Shown here: piece after piece, positions 51,862-59,845 of the stretch
Layout of the letters: the number at the start of each line of letters is the position of its first letter
Position numbering within the stretch: the first letter of the stretch is position 1
Assembly (NCBI RefSeq): GCF_002355595.1
Contig: NZ_AP017422.1
Span: forward strand, 1,054,001-1,118,000
DNA length: 64,000 nt
Direction: 5' to 3'
DNA from: Filimonas lacunae
GTDB taxonomy: Bacteria; Bacteroidota; Bacteroidia; Chitinophagales; Chitinophagaceae
The notes under the pieces: generated by a model
Databases searched by the model: none
What the model saw: the letters and a program-made list of their open reading frames with translations, nothing else
Told to the model about the DNA's origin: nothing
Position numbers and translations under genes: made by a program

Positions 51862-53865
51862 ATGTTTCTATCATTACATATGCGAAAGATAACGGTTGCG
51901 GCCTCGGTGGTGTTGCTGTGCGGCACTGTTGCACAGGCGCAGTTCAGTTCCGATTATCGCAAAGCTGCAGATAGTTATTTTGCGAAAGGTGATTATGCTT
52001 CGGCAGTGGAGTATTATGAAAAAAGCCTGTATGGCAAAAGTAAAACAGCAGATGGTTTTGATCCGTACGCCTATACTGCTGTCAAGCCCCAGCCATTACC
52101 TAAAGACAGCCAGCAGCTGATTTACCAGTTGGCCGAAAGCTGGCGCTTGCTGAAGAATTATGAAAAGGCGGCGCCCCTTTATAAGAAGGTGGCCGAAAAT
52201 GATGTCAGGTTTCCGTTGGCGCAATATCATTATGCTACCTGCGAAAGAGCATTGGGCAAATATGAAGAAGCGGAAAATGCCCTGCATCGCTTTTTAAATA
52301 CTTACCAGCAAAAAGATCATTACAGCCAGGCTGCGCAACGTGAAGTACGCAACCTGGTGTTTATACAGGAGCAATTACGTAAAGAAACCAAGGGATATGC
52401 AGTGCATACTTTGTATGAAGGCAAAACCGGCGCCAGTTATGCTCCGGTGCAGTTAAGCAGTAATACGTTGTTGTTTACCGCTACCTGGGCAGATAGTGCT
52501 GCGGAAAAAAACAAAGCACACGTGAATCATTTATACGAAGCCAGTTTTACAGAAGAAGGAGTAGGTGCAGTAAGCAGGGCTAATATACCGGTGAGTCAGT
52601 TGCACGAAGGAGCGGCGGCAATCAGTGCCGATGGCAGCACGCTGTATCTTACCCGCTGGTCGGTAAGCAATCATCAGAAATCAGCCGCTATCTATGTGAG
52701 TAAGAAAACGGGGGGAGTAGCAGGTGATGCCTGGAGCAGCCCGGTAGCGTTGGATTCCGTTATTAATGTACGTGGGGCCAATACCCAGCAGCCGTTTGTT
52801 ATGCCCGATGGCAGGCATTTGTTATATGCCAGCGACAGGGCCGGTGGCCTGGGTGGTTTCGATTTGTGGATGGCCGAGCTGGATGCAGCCGGTAAACCAT
52901 TAAGCACGGTGAACATGGGCGATAACATTAATACCACCGGTAATGAACAGGCGCCTTATTATCATGCGTCTTCCGCTACACTGGTTTTTGCCACAGATGG
53001 CCGCACAGGTATGGGCGGTTACGATCTTTTTTATACTAAAGGCGCACCCGGCAGCTGGGCCGAGCCGCAAAACTTTGGCTACCCGGTTAACTCGGTAAAA
53101 AACGATATGTACTTTACCAGCTATAGCACCGGCAAGCGCATATTGGAAAAAGTGGTGTTAAGCTCAGACAGGGCAGATGTGTGCTGTATGGAATTGTTTC
53201 AGTTGCAAAAGGCGAATCCTATGAAGCTGGTAGTGGGGCAGGTGGTGGCTTGTGATACCAGGATTCCGCTGGCAGGGGTAGCAGTGGAAGTGATAGATAC
53301 GGTTACTCATGAGAAAATATATACGGGCGTTACCAGTGCTGATGGTAGTTATGCGTTTGCTGTAAAGCAGTCCCTTCCCCTGAGCAGTATGGCTGCTTTA
53401 AAGGGTTATTACACTACCGCTGCTGCGTTGCAGCTTCCGGCCGATGCCGATGCCGACAGCCTGGTAAGTGTGCCCGTATGCATGCAGAAAGAACCGGAGG
53501 TGATTAATGAGGTGCAGGTGTTAAACAACGTATATTATGAGTTTAACAAAGCTGAGATCCTGGAAAAATCTTTTGCTTCGCTGGACGATGTAGTGGCTTT
53601 CTTAAATAAGCACCCTGATATACATGTAGAGATTGGAGGGCATACAGATAATAAAGGTTCGGATGAATTGAACCAGAAGTTGAGTGAAGCACGTGCGGCC
53701 AATGTGGTGGCATATCTCGTAGGTAAGGGCATTGATAAAAACCGTCTTACTGCCAAAGGATATGGTGCTACCGTACCCGTTGCGCCTAATACATATGATG
53801 ATGGAACGGATAACCCGGCCGGAAGGGAGAAAAACAGGCGTACCGAAATGAAAGTGTTGAAATAA
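51862..53865 (+). CDS. PorE-like OmpA family protein
   Basis: A 667-residue periplasmic or outer-membrane protein. Order: signal peptide (an ATG at 51880 is an equally good start), TPR-like helices (RKAADSYFAKGDYASAVEYYEKSL), a beta-propeller of PD40-type repeats (LYASDRAGGLGGFDLWMAEL), a carboxypeptidase-regulatory-like domain (~460-540) and a C-terminal OmpA peptidoglycan-binding domain (YYEFNKAEIL; GHTDNKGSDELNQKLSEARA; NRRTEM). This is the domain order of P. gingivalis PorE, which ties the T9SS to peptidoglycan. It follows porP/sprF by 33 nt and a terminator closes the unit. Confidence 0.88.
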   Translation: MFLSLHMRKITVAASVVLLCGTVAQAQFSSDYRKAADSYFAKGDYASAVEYYEKSLYGKSKTADGFDPYAYTAVKPQPLPKDSQQLIYQLAESWRLLKNYEKAAPLYKKVAENDVRFPLAQYHYATCERALGKYEEAENALHRFLNTYQQKDHYSQAAQREVRNLVFIQEQLRKETKGYAVHTLYEGKTGASYAPVQLSSNTLLFTATWADSAAEKNKAHVNHLYEASFTEEGVGAVSRANIPVSQLHEGAAAISADGSTLYLTRWSVSNHQKSAAIYVSKKTGGVAGDAWSSPVALDSVINVRGANTQQPFVMPDGRHLLYASDRAGGLGGFDLWMAELDAAGKPLSTVNMGDNINTTGNEQAPYYHASSATLVFATDGRTGMGGYDLFYTKGAPGSWAEPQNFGYPVNSVKNDMYFTSYSTGKRILEKVVLSSDRADVCCMELFQLQKANPMKLVVGQVVACDTRIPLAGVAVEVIDTVTHEKIYTGVTSADGSYAFAVKQSLPLSSMAALKGYYTTAAALQLPADADADSLVSVPVCMQKEPEVINEVQVLNNVYYEFNKAEILEKSFASLDDVVAFLNKHPDIHVEIGGHTDNKGSDELNQKLSEARAANVVAYLVGKGIDKNRLTAKGYGATVPVAPNTYDDGTDNPAGREKNRRTEMKVLK

Positions 53866-53885
53866 GGGTTTGGATGTCAAATGTT

Positions 53886-53915
53886 AAAGAGGAAAAGCGA
53901 TTTTCCTCTTTTTTT
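53886..53915 (+). terminator. intrinsic terminator of T9SS cassette
   Basis: An 11-bp stem AAAGAGGAAAA / TTTTCCTCTTT with a GCGA (GNRA) loop, followed by a T-run. It closes the adhesin-PorP-PorE unit. Confidence 0.9.
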
Positions 53916-54029
53916 ATGCGGATAACGGGGAAGTTTAACAAATTAACTACACTTGTTTTCGTAGTGGGAGAGTTTTTCTCTTCATCTTCGCCCCGCCGGT
54001 AAAAATTGCCAATCCGGTGGCAAAAAGTC

Positions 54030-56768
54030 ATGAAAAAGTTCATCCTACTCCTATTGATATCTGTAATAGCACCTGCGGCTTTGTGGGCGCAATTTCCCAC
54101 CGTAAAGGGTACTATAAAAGATAGCACCTCCAAATCGGTGATTGAAGGCGCTGATATATTCCTGCTGATAAAAGAAAGTAAAAAGGCATTGCTGCATACC
54201 CGCTCAGGCGCCGATGGTTTTGTATTTGGCCAGGTACCCGAGGGGAGTTACCGCCTGGTAATTGTGGCGGCAGGTTATAATAATGACACCATTGCACTGG
54301 TAGTAAAAAAAGGCGACTCAGCTGCGCTGAACGTAGATGTCGTTTTGGGCATTGCGGGTAATGAACTGGATGGCGTGGTGGTAAAGGCTACACCTAAACC
54401 TATTTCGGTAAAAGGCGATACGGTGGTGTTTCATGCAGATGCCTTTGCAGTACGTCCGAATGCGCAGTTTGAAGATCTGTTGCGTAAACTGCCGGGGATA
54501 GAAATTGATAAGGATGGTAATATTACCATGCAGGGACAGAAGATAGATAAGATTACGGTGAATGGGAAAGACCTGTTTTTAAGTGATATTAAACAAGCCA
54601 ATAGTTTACCTGCTGAAATGATTTCTTCTATTGAAGCCTTCGGTACACAATCAGACAGGGCAAAGTTCAGTGGAGTAAAAGAAAGCAGCAATACCAAAAC
54701 ATTGAACCTGAAAACGAAGAAGGGAATGGATCAGGCCTGGTTTGGGAATGCCTATGCCAGTAAAGGGCAGGGAACCAGTTATGCAGCAGGTGGGCAAACT
54801 ACCAAGCTGGGAGGGGAGCGCATGTTAACTGCATCGGGTAAACTCAATAATATTAATAACCGCTTCCTGGGAGTAGAAAGCAAAAACCTGGGTTCGCAAA
54901 ATGGTATCCAAACCACAGGCAGCCTGGATATTAACTACCGGGAGAAATGGGGTAAAAAATTAACGGTAGGTGCTTCGTTAAGTGGCAATGGACAAAGGCT
55001 GGATGTGTTACAGAATACCAGCCGGCGTACTTTCTTCAGCGATTCCAGTTTGCAGGAAAACAGGTTGGGGCAAAGCGTGAATAAAAACTACAACTATCCC
55101 GGCCATGTGATGCTTACCTATGATGCGGATAGTATGAACCAGTTTCAATTGAACACCAGTGTGTCTGTTCAAAACAGCACCAATTTAAGTCAGGATACGG
55201 CAGCCACACAAAACCTGTTAAATAACGGTTACAGTTATTTAGGTAGCCGCACACAAACGGATAATAAGACAACGCAAAAATCTTTTAATCTTAATAACCA
55301 GTTAGATTGGCGGCACCGTTTTGCCAAACAGGGCAGATCGTTGCAGTTGTCTGTTCAGCAATCTATCCAAACCAGCAGCAGTCCCGGTAGTTTGTTTACT
55401 GTGTTAAACAGTTATGATTCATCGGGGAATGCGTTATTAAAGCAAGTAACCAACCAGCAGTACACACAAAGTGTGGATGGTAGCGGATATGGCGCTTCTG
55501 TAATGTATACGGAGCCGCTGGCTAAAGGACATAACGTATCATTTACCTACAGCTTTAACACTCAGCTGCAAAAGAGTGATAAAAACAGCTTTGATTTTGA
55601 CAGCACCACCGGCAAATATGATAAACCCAGCGATATAACCACTAACCGGTTTAATAACCGGAATTCGAGCCATAAAATTGAAGGTAGTTATGGTATGAAC
55701 AACAAAACGATGAACTATCAGATTGGATTAGGCTGGCAGTATAACACGCTGGATAACCTCAATTTTACGCCCGACAGGCATATCAAACAAAACTTTACCA
55801 ACATTTTCCCCCGCGCCCTGATAAACTTTAACCTGGGTAAAGGCAAAAGCTTATCGTTTAATTATAATGGAGCCAGTACAGCACCTTCCATTGAGCAGCT
55901 GCAACCGTTAAAAGATATTACGAATCCTTTACTGGAAACAGTGGGTAATCCCGATCTGAAGCAATCGTTTAATCATAGCATGAGTGCTTACCTGAACTCA
56001 TACAGCATGAAAAACTTCAGAGGTATTATGCTGTCGTTGCAGGGCGATGTTACACAAAACCAGATTGTTGCCTCCACTACGTTGTTAAGTGGTGGTGTGC
56101 AGCAACAGCAATATATTAACGTAAATGGAACGTATCACCTGGGTTCTACCGCTTCTTACAGTTTTGGGCTGGGTAATAAACAAGGCACTAAAAACAGTGG
56201 CAGTGTATCTACACATCTCCGTTACGGTCACGATGCCGGCATTATAAATGGCGAAGACAATGTTACCAGCAGTATTACCTGGGGGCAAACACTGAAGCTG
56301 AACTATGGCATTACTGATAAGTTTATTGGAGAGCTGCGTGGCGGGGTAGATTACTCCGGCTACCAGTATACAGTAACACCCGGAAGTAACACCCAAAGCT
56401 GGAGCCAGAACGCTACCGTAAACGTGAGTTACGAACTGCCATTGGGTATTAATATACAGGGTACTTATTCATGGATGCACCAGGGTACTTCCGGCCTGTT
56501 GCCATCGCAATCGTCAGGTGTTCTCAATGCCGCTATTTTTAAACGTTTATTTGCCAAGCAAAGATGGCAGTTGCGTTTAAGTGGATTTGACCTGCTGAAT
56601 ACCAACCGTAACTATACACAAAGCGCCGCAAGCAACTACATTTATACCAGCCAGACCAACCAGTTACAGCGCATGTTGTTGCTGAGCCTGGTATATGATT
56701 TCAGGTTGTATCCCGGTTTGAAAAAAGCGGGTATGGCATCCGGAGCCAATCCTTTTGGCAGGGGATAG
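54030..56768 (+). CDS. TonB-dependent receptor-like outer-membrane protein
   Basis: A 912-residue protein from ATG 54030 (signal KKFILLLLISVIAPAALWAQ). After the signal comes a carboxypeptidase-regulatory-like domain (VKGTIKDSTSKSVIEGADIFLL), then a plug-like region (DGVVVKATPKPISVKGDTVVF; LLRKLPGIEIDKDGNITMQGQKI) and a large beta-barrel of the 'outer membrane beta-barrel family' type. It has no SusD partner. Such proteins transport or bind unknown ligands. It stands alone after the T9SS cassette terminator. Confidence 0.87.
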   Translation: MKKFILLLLISVIAPAALWAQFPTVKGTIKDSTSKSVIEGADIFLLIKESKKALLHTRSGADGFVFGQVPEGSYRLVIVAAGYNNDTIALVVKKGDSAALNVDVVLGIAGNELDGVVVKATPKPISVKGDTVVFHADAFAVRPNAQFEDLLRKLPGIEIDKDGNITMQGQKIDKITVNGKDLFLSDIKQANSLPAEMISSIEAFGTQSDRAKFSGVKESSNTKTLNLKTKKGMDQAWFGNAYASKGQGTSYAAGGQTTKLGGERMLTASGKLNNINNRFLGVESKNLGSQNGIQTTGSLDINYREKWGKKLTVGASLSGNGQRLDVLQNTSRRTFFSDSSLQENRLGQSVNKNYNYPGHVMLTYDADSMNQFQLNTSVSVQNSTNLSQDTAATQNLLNNGYSYLGSRTQTDNKTTQKSFNLNNQLDWRHRFAKQGRSLQLSVQQSIQTSSSPGSLFTVLNSYDSSGNALLKQVTNQQYTQSVDGSGYGASVMYTEPLAKGHNVSFTYSFNTQLQKSDKNSFDFDSTTGKYDKPSDITTNRFNNRNSSHKIEGSYGMNNKTMNYQIGLGWQYNTLDNLNFTPDRHIKQNFTNIFPRALINFNLGKGKSLSFNYNGASTAPSIEQLQPLKDITNPLLETVGNPDLKQSFNHSMSAYLNSYSMKNFRGIMLSLQGDVTQNQIVASTTLLSGGVQQQQYINVNGTYHLGSTASYSFGLGNKQGTKNSGSVSTHLRYGHDAGIINGEDNVTSSITWGQTLKLNYGITDKFIGELRGGVDYSGYQYTVTPGSNTQSWSQNATVNVSYELPLGINIQGTYSWMHQGTSGLLPSQSSGVLNAAIFKRLFAKQRWQLRLSGFDLLNTNRNYTQSAASNYIYTSQTNQLQRMLLLSLVYDFRLYPGLKKAGMASGANPFGRG

Positions 56769-56813
56769 AATGCGTTTTTAATAAATTATGGATATTGATT
56801 ATATTTATGGCAA

Positions 56814-58439
56814 TTGAAAAATTGCCATATTTTGTATATACACCTCTCCTCTGCAAAAGCAAGGTTATTACTACTGATCACTCTTTGGAGTGTTGCTGCC
56901 AATACAGCATTTTCGCAACCTGGTATCCCTCCTTACCGGTTTATTACGGTAGATGTTCAAAAGGTAAAGGGGGTATTCCCAAAAGTATTTAATGAGTGCG
57001 TAGGAGCAGGCAGGGCTAATGAAGGTCTGCGTGCCGACTGGCAGCGGCAGCTTACACAGGTAAAAGAACAACTGGGCTTTCGTTATATACGGATGCATGG
57101 GCTGTTGCATGACGATATGGGAGTATATAGTGAAGACCGGGCAGGCAACCCGGTATATAACTGGCAGTATATAGATGAATTGTACGATTTCCTGCTCAGT
57201 ATTCATATTCGTCCCTTTGTAGAGCTGGGTTTTATGCCGCAGGCGCTGGCCAGTGGTAATAAAACCATCTTCTGGTGGCGGGGCAATGTAACACCACCCA
57301 AAAATTATGATAAATGGGCGGGGCTTATTCGCGCCTTAACGCAGCATTGGGTGGAGCGTTATGGCGAAGAAGAAGTAAAGCATTGGTACTTTGAAGTATG
57401 GAACGAGCCTAATTTAAAAGATGCTTTCTGGACAGGTGATGAAGCGGAGTATTATCAGTTATATAACTACGCAGCCAAAGCCATAAAGTCCGTATCCGCT
57501 GCTTTTAAAGTAGGTGGGCCTGCCACTGCAGGTAATGGCTGGATAAAAGAATTCATACACTATTGTGTACAGCATCAAGTGCCGGTTGATTTTGTAAGCA
57601 CGCATACCTATGGAGTAGATCAGGGCTTTTTAGATGAAAACGGAAGTCGTGGTACGGTGTTGAGTAAAAACGAACAGGCCATTTATGGCGATGTGCAACG
57701 TGTGAAAAAGATAATAGCCGAATCTGCCTTACCTCATCTGGAACTACACTATACCGAATGGAGTTCCAGCTATACGCCTGCCGATCCCATACACGACAGC
57801 TATCATGAAGCTGCCTATATACTGGATAAGATTCATAAAACGGGCAATGCAGCCAACTCGCTTTCTTACTGGACATTCACAGATATTTTTGAAGAAGCCG
57901 GCCCACGTAACACGCCTTTTCATGGAGGCTTTGGGCTTGTCAATTACCAGGATATTCTTAAGCCTGCTTATTATGCTTATCAATACCTGAACAGAATGGG
58001 GAACCAGGAATTATATAGCGATGATACGGATACAGCCTCCTGGGCCAGTAAAAATGAATCGGGAGAAATACAAGTGTTGTTGTGGGACTTCACTAATAGT
58101 CCGCCGCCTGATAGCATCAATAACCAGCAATACTTTAGTAAAGATTTGCCTGCTGATAAAAAAGGCCGCTTTGTGCTGACTTTTAAGCACCTGCCGGACG
58201 GAGCATACGAATGGAAGGGATATAAAACAGGCTATCGTGCTAACGATGCTTATACTGCTTACCTGGATATGGGTGTGCCACAGCAATTAAGCAAACAACA
58301 GGTTGCGATATTGAAAGATAAAAGCAAGGATGAAGTAGTAGAAAATTCCACTATTATTGTAAAAAACGGCACTGCTGCGGGTGGAACGTTTACGATGCTA
58401 ACGAATGATGTATGGCTGTTTACGTTAAAAAAGAAGTGA
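56814..58439 (+). CDS. GH39 family glycosidase (beta-xylosidase-like)
   Basis: A 541-residue secreted glycosidase. The signal peptide is ARLLLLITLWSVAANTAFSQ. The catalytic (beta/alpha)8 part has the acid/base E198 in FEVWNEPN and the likely nucleophile E315 in YTEWSSSY, both typical of GH39. Family members cleave beta-xylosides or alpha-L-iduronides. No in-frame ATG precedes the signal peptide, so the start is a TTG at 56814 (or 56832). An ATG in another frame at 56807 leads nowhere useful. It lies 45 nt after the outer-membrane receptor gene and may be coexpressed with it. Confidence 0.86.
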   Translation: MKNCHILYIHLSSAKARLLLLITLWSVAANTAFSQPGIPPYRFITVDVQKVKGVFPKVFNECVGAGRANEGLRADWQRQLTQVKEQLGFRYIRMHGLLHDDMGVYSEDRAGNPVYNWQYIDELYDFLLSIHIRPFVELGFMPQALASGNKTIFWWRGNVTPPKNYDKWAGLIRALTQHWVERYGEEEVKHWYFEVWNEPNLKDAFWTGDEAEYYQLYNYAAKAIKSVSAAFKVGGPATAGNGWIKEFIHYCVQHQVPVDFVSTHTYGVDQGFLDENGSRGTVLSKNEQAIYGDVQRVKKIIAESALPHLELHYTEWSSSYTPADPIHDSYHEAAYILDKIHKTGNAANSLSYWTFTDIFEEAGPRNTPFHGGFGLVNYQDILKPAYYAYQYLNRMGNQELYSDDTDTASWASKNESGEIQVLLWDFTNSPPPDSINNQQYFSKDLPADKKGRFVLTFKHLPDGAYEWKGYKTGYRANDAYTAYLDMGVPQQLSKQQVAILKDKSKDEVVENSTIIVKNGTAAGGTFTMLTNDVWLFTLKKK

Positions 58440-58480
58440 TAGTGCCGGACAGGAATTTATGGAATGGAAAAATATTTCTT

Positions 58481-59038
58481 ATGAATAATACAAACAGTGC
58501 ATTGCTGGTAATGGATATGCAAACAGCGGTGCTGGGCAGGGTAACAGATTACAACAATCTTATCAAGGGGGTGCAAAAAGCCATATCTGTGGCCCGTTTA
58601 CGTAATATCCCTGTATTATATATTACTGTAGGATTCAGGCCTGGCATGCCAGAGGTGAGCACGCAAAATAAAGTGTTTGGTGCCAGTAAGGCCAGGGCAA
58701 TACAAGGGGATATGGGAGAGTTGATGAAGATTGACCAACAGATTGCTCCACTGGAAAATGATATTATTATTACTAAAAAACGAATGAGTGCTTTTACAGG
58801 AAGCGATCTGGAAGTGGTATTGCGCTCTTTGGGTGTGTCGCATCTGATTCTGTCAGGTGTTGCTACCAGTGGAGTGGTTTTGTCTACTTCGCGTGAGGCT
58901 GCTGACAAAGATTATCTTATAACGGTGTTGTCAGATGCCTGTGCTGATTATGATGATGCGTTGCATAGCGTGTTAGTAGAAAAAGTGTTGCCTATGCAGG
59001 CGGAAGTGATAACAGTAGCACATTGGGAGGAGAGCTGA
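58481..59038 (+). CDS. isochorismatase-like protein lacking the catalytic cysteine
   Basis: A 185-residue isochorismatase-fold protein from ATG 58481 (MNNTNSALLVMDMQ). D12 and the lysine region K99-K100 (ITKKRMSAF) are present, but in GVATSGVVLSTSREA the catalytic cysteine position is V132. Proteins with T-S-G-V-V-L-S-T at this place form a recurring variant, to my recollection, so it is probably not a recent mutation; its activity is unknown. It begins 41 nt after the GH39 gene. Confidence 0.82.
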   Translation: MNNTNSALLVMDMQTAVLGRVTDYNNLIKGVQKAISVARLRNIPVLYITVGFRPGMPEVSTQNKVFGASKARAIQGDMGELMKIDQQIAPLENDIIITKKRMSAFTGSDLEVVLRSLGVSHLILSGVATSGVVLSTSREAADKDYLITVLSDACADYDDALHSVLVEKVLPMQAEVITVAHWEES

Positions 59039-59099
59039 TTTTTATAATATATTTTTTGAAATATTTTTTTGTTTCAAATATTAGTTCCACTTTTGTGTC

Positions 59100-59165
59100 A
59101 TGAAAGCAAACATACATATACCGCACTTCCCGTTTACCATTGGTAGGGGCTTGTTGTGTATGTAG
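59100..59165 (+). CDS. leader peptide 1 (His/Pro/Phe), attenuator
   Basis: A 21-residue reading frame with the control-like run H-I-P-H-F-P-F at codons 6-12, then T-I-G-R-G-L-L-C. The codons for R-G-L contain GGGGCT (59146-59151), which can pair with AGCCCC (59193-59198) of the following terminator; TTGTG (59154-59158) can extend this by pairing with CACAA (59182-59186). A ribosome at the stop codon would cover GGGGCT and let the terminator form. A ribosome halted at the His/Pro/Phe codons would leave it free. The start lies only ~5 nt after a weak -7 box (CACTTTTG, 59088-59095), so the mRNA may be nearly leaderless. Confidence 0.75.
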   Translation: MKANIHIPHFPFTIGRGLLCM

Positions 59166-59193
59166 TTCAAATACAGACTGACACAATATTACA

Positions 59194-59217
59194 GCCCCGG
59201 TTTATCCGGGGTTTTTT
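59194..59217 (+). terminator. attenuator terminator 1
   Basis: Stem CCCCGG / CCGGGG with a TTTAT loop, followed by six Ts. It lies 28 nt after leader peptide 1. Confidence 0.85.
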
Positions 59218-59247
59218 ATTTATAATACTTTAGTAAATCATATATCT

Positions 59248-59322
59248 ATGACTCATTTTATACATATGCCACATGTTCCGTTTTTCCCGTTTATCACAGG
59301 GAGGGGCTTATTATGTAGTTGA
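59248..59322 (+). CDS. leader peptide 2 (His/Pro/Phe), attenuator
   Basis: A 24-residue reading frame with H-F-I-H-M-P-H-V-P-F-F-P-F followed by I-T-G-R-G-L-L-C. It repeats the design of leader peptide 1 with more Phe codons. GGGGCTT (59303-59309), within the R-G-L codons, can pair with AAGCCCC (59350-59356) of terminator 2. Between the two leaders the peptide ends (G-R-G-L-L-C) and RNA pairing are kept while other codons differ, which argues for selection. It is either in series with leader 1 or has its own weak promoter. Confidence 0.75.
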   Translation: MTHFIHMPHVPFFPFITGRGLLCS

Positions 59323-59348
59323 TCTTATTATATAGATAACAACATTGT

Positions 59349-59377
59349 AAAGCCCCGGATATACCGGGGCTTTTTGT
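59349..59377 (+). terminator. attenuator terminator 2
   Basis: A 10-bp stem AAAGCCCCGG / CCGGGGCTTT with an ATATA loop and a T-run. It ends two or three bases before the first tRNA gene, so read-through is needed to express the tRNA cluster from upstream. Confidence 0.88.
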
Positions 59378-59379
59378 TT

Positions 59380-59455
59380 AGAGTAGTGTCGGGAAATGGT
59401 AACTCCGTCTTCCTTAGGAGGGAAGGGTATGCTGGTTCGAGTCCAGTCTACTCTA
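59380..59455 (+). tRNA. atypical tRNA, anticodon AGG (Pro codon CCU)
   Basis: A 76-nt cloverleaf. The acceptor AGAGTAG/CTACTCT (7 bp), anticodon stem CTTCC/GGAAG with loop TTAGGAG, and T stem GCTGG/CCAGT with canonical loop TTCGAGT are all paired. The D stem is CGGG/TCCG with G-G in the loop, but three bases instead of two separate it from the acceptor. Anticodon AGG is at 59416-59418. The acceptor differs from ordinary bacterial tRNA-Pro, so the amino acid is predicted only from the anticodon. Confidence 0.7.
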
Positions 59456-59488
59456 CAATATGCGTAGTGAAACGCATGTGTAGTAAAA

Positions 59489-59561
59489 GGTACAGAAGCT
59501 AACTTGGTAGAAGCGGCAGTTTGAAAAACTGCAGGAAGTGGATCGTAACCACTCTGTACCA
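59489..59561 (+). tRNA. atypical tRNA-Phe (GAA)
   Basis: A 73-nt full cloverleaf: acceptor GGTACAG/CTGTACC, D stem GCT/AGC with loop G-G, anticodon stem GCAGT/ACTGC with loop TTGAAAA (anticodon GAA, 59523-59525), and T stem AGTGG/CCACT. The T loop is ATCGTAA: A54 and T58 replace the universal T54 and A58, as if the pair were inverted. A small hairpin TGCGT/ACGCA (59461-59476) lies between it and the preceding tRNA and may serve processing. An identical copy lies at 59761. Confidence 0.72.
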
Positions 59562-59572
59562 CTGGTTAAAAT

Positions 59573-59644
59573 GGTGCTGGTAGTTTAAGGGTAAAACGCC
59601 TGATTGTGGTTCAGGAGTTCAGGGTTCGAATCCCGCCAGTCACC
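59573..59644 (+). tRNA. degenerate tRNA-His (GTG)
   Basis: It has the His-specific extra G at -1 (59573), D stem GTTT/AAAC, anticodon stem CCTGA/TCAGG with loop TTGTGGT (anticodon GTG, 59606-59608) and T loop TTCGAAT. The acceptor GTGCTGG pairs with CCAG-T-CAC only if one T (59640) is bulged, and the T stem keeps three pairs. It may be decaying or need editing or repair to function. Confidence 0.6.
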
Positions 59645-59651
59645 CATGTAT

Positions 59652-59727
59652 AGAGTAGTGTCGGGAAATGGTAACTCCGTCTTCCTTTGGAAGGAAGGGT
59701 ATGCTGGTTCGAGTCCAGTCTACTCTA
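59652..59727 (+). tRNA. atypical tRNA, anticodon TGG (Pro)
   Basis: Second copy of the 59380 tRNA, 272 nt further on. All stems are identical, but the anticodon loop is TTTGGAA instead of TTAGGAG, giving anticodon TGG (59688-59690). The change is confined to the anticodon loop, so the copies would read different Pro codons. Confidence 0.72.
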
Positions 59728-59760
59728 CAGTATGCGTAGTGAAACGCAGATGTAGTAAAA

Positions 59761-59833
59761 GGTACAGAAGCTAACTTGGTAGAAGCGGCAGTTTGAAAAA
59801 CTGCAGGAAGTGGATCGTAACCACTCTGTACCA
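59761..59833 (+). tRNA. atypical tRNA-Phe (GAA), second copy
   Basis: Identical in all 73 positions to the copy at 59489-59561, including the inverted A54/T58 T-loop pair. The exact identity shows that the duplication is recent or kept uniform. Confidence 0.72.
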
Positions 59834-59845
59834 CTGGTTAAAAAT

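Noticed and set aside
59100-59165. Leader peptide 1 as a small antimicrobial or signalling peptide
   Set aside because: The conserved end coincides with the antiterminator bases and a terminator follows at once, which is better explained by attenuation.
59311-59834. Two near-identical minus-strand reading frames (59311-59562 and 59640-59834) with the opening M-V-Q-S-G-Y-D-P-L
   Set aside because: They are antisense to the duplicated tRNA genes; the protein identity only reflects the tandem repeat.
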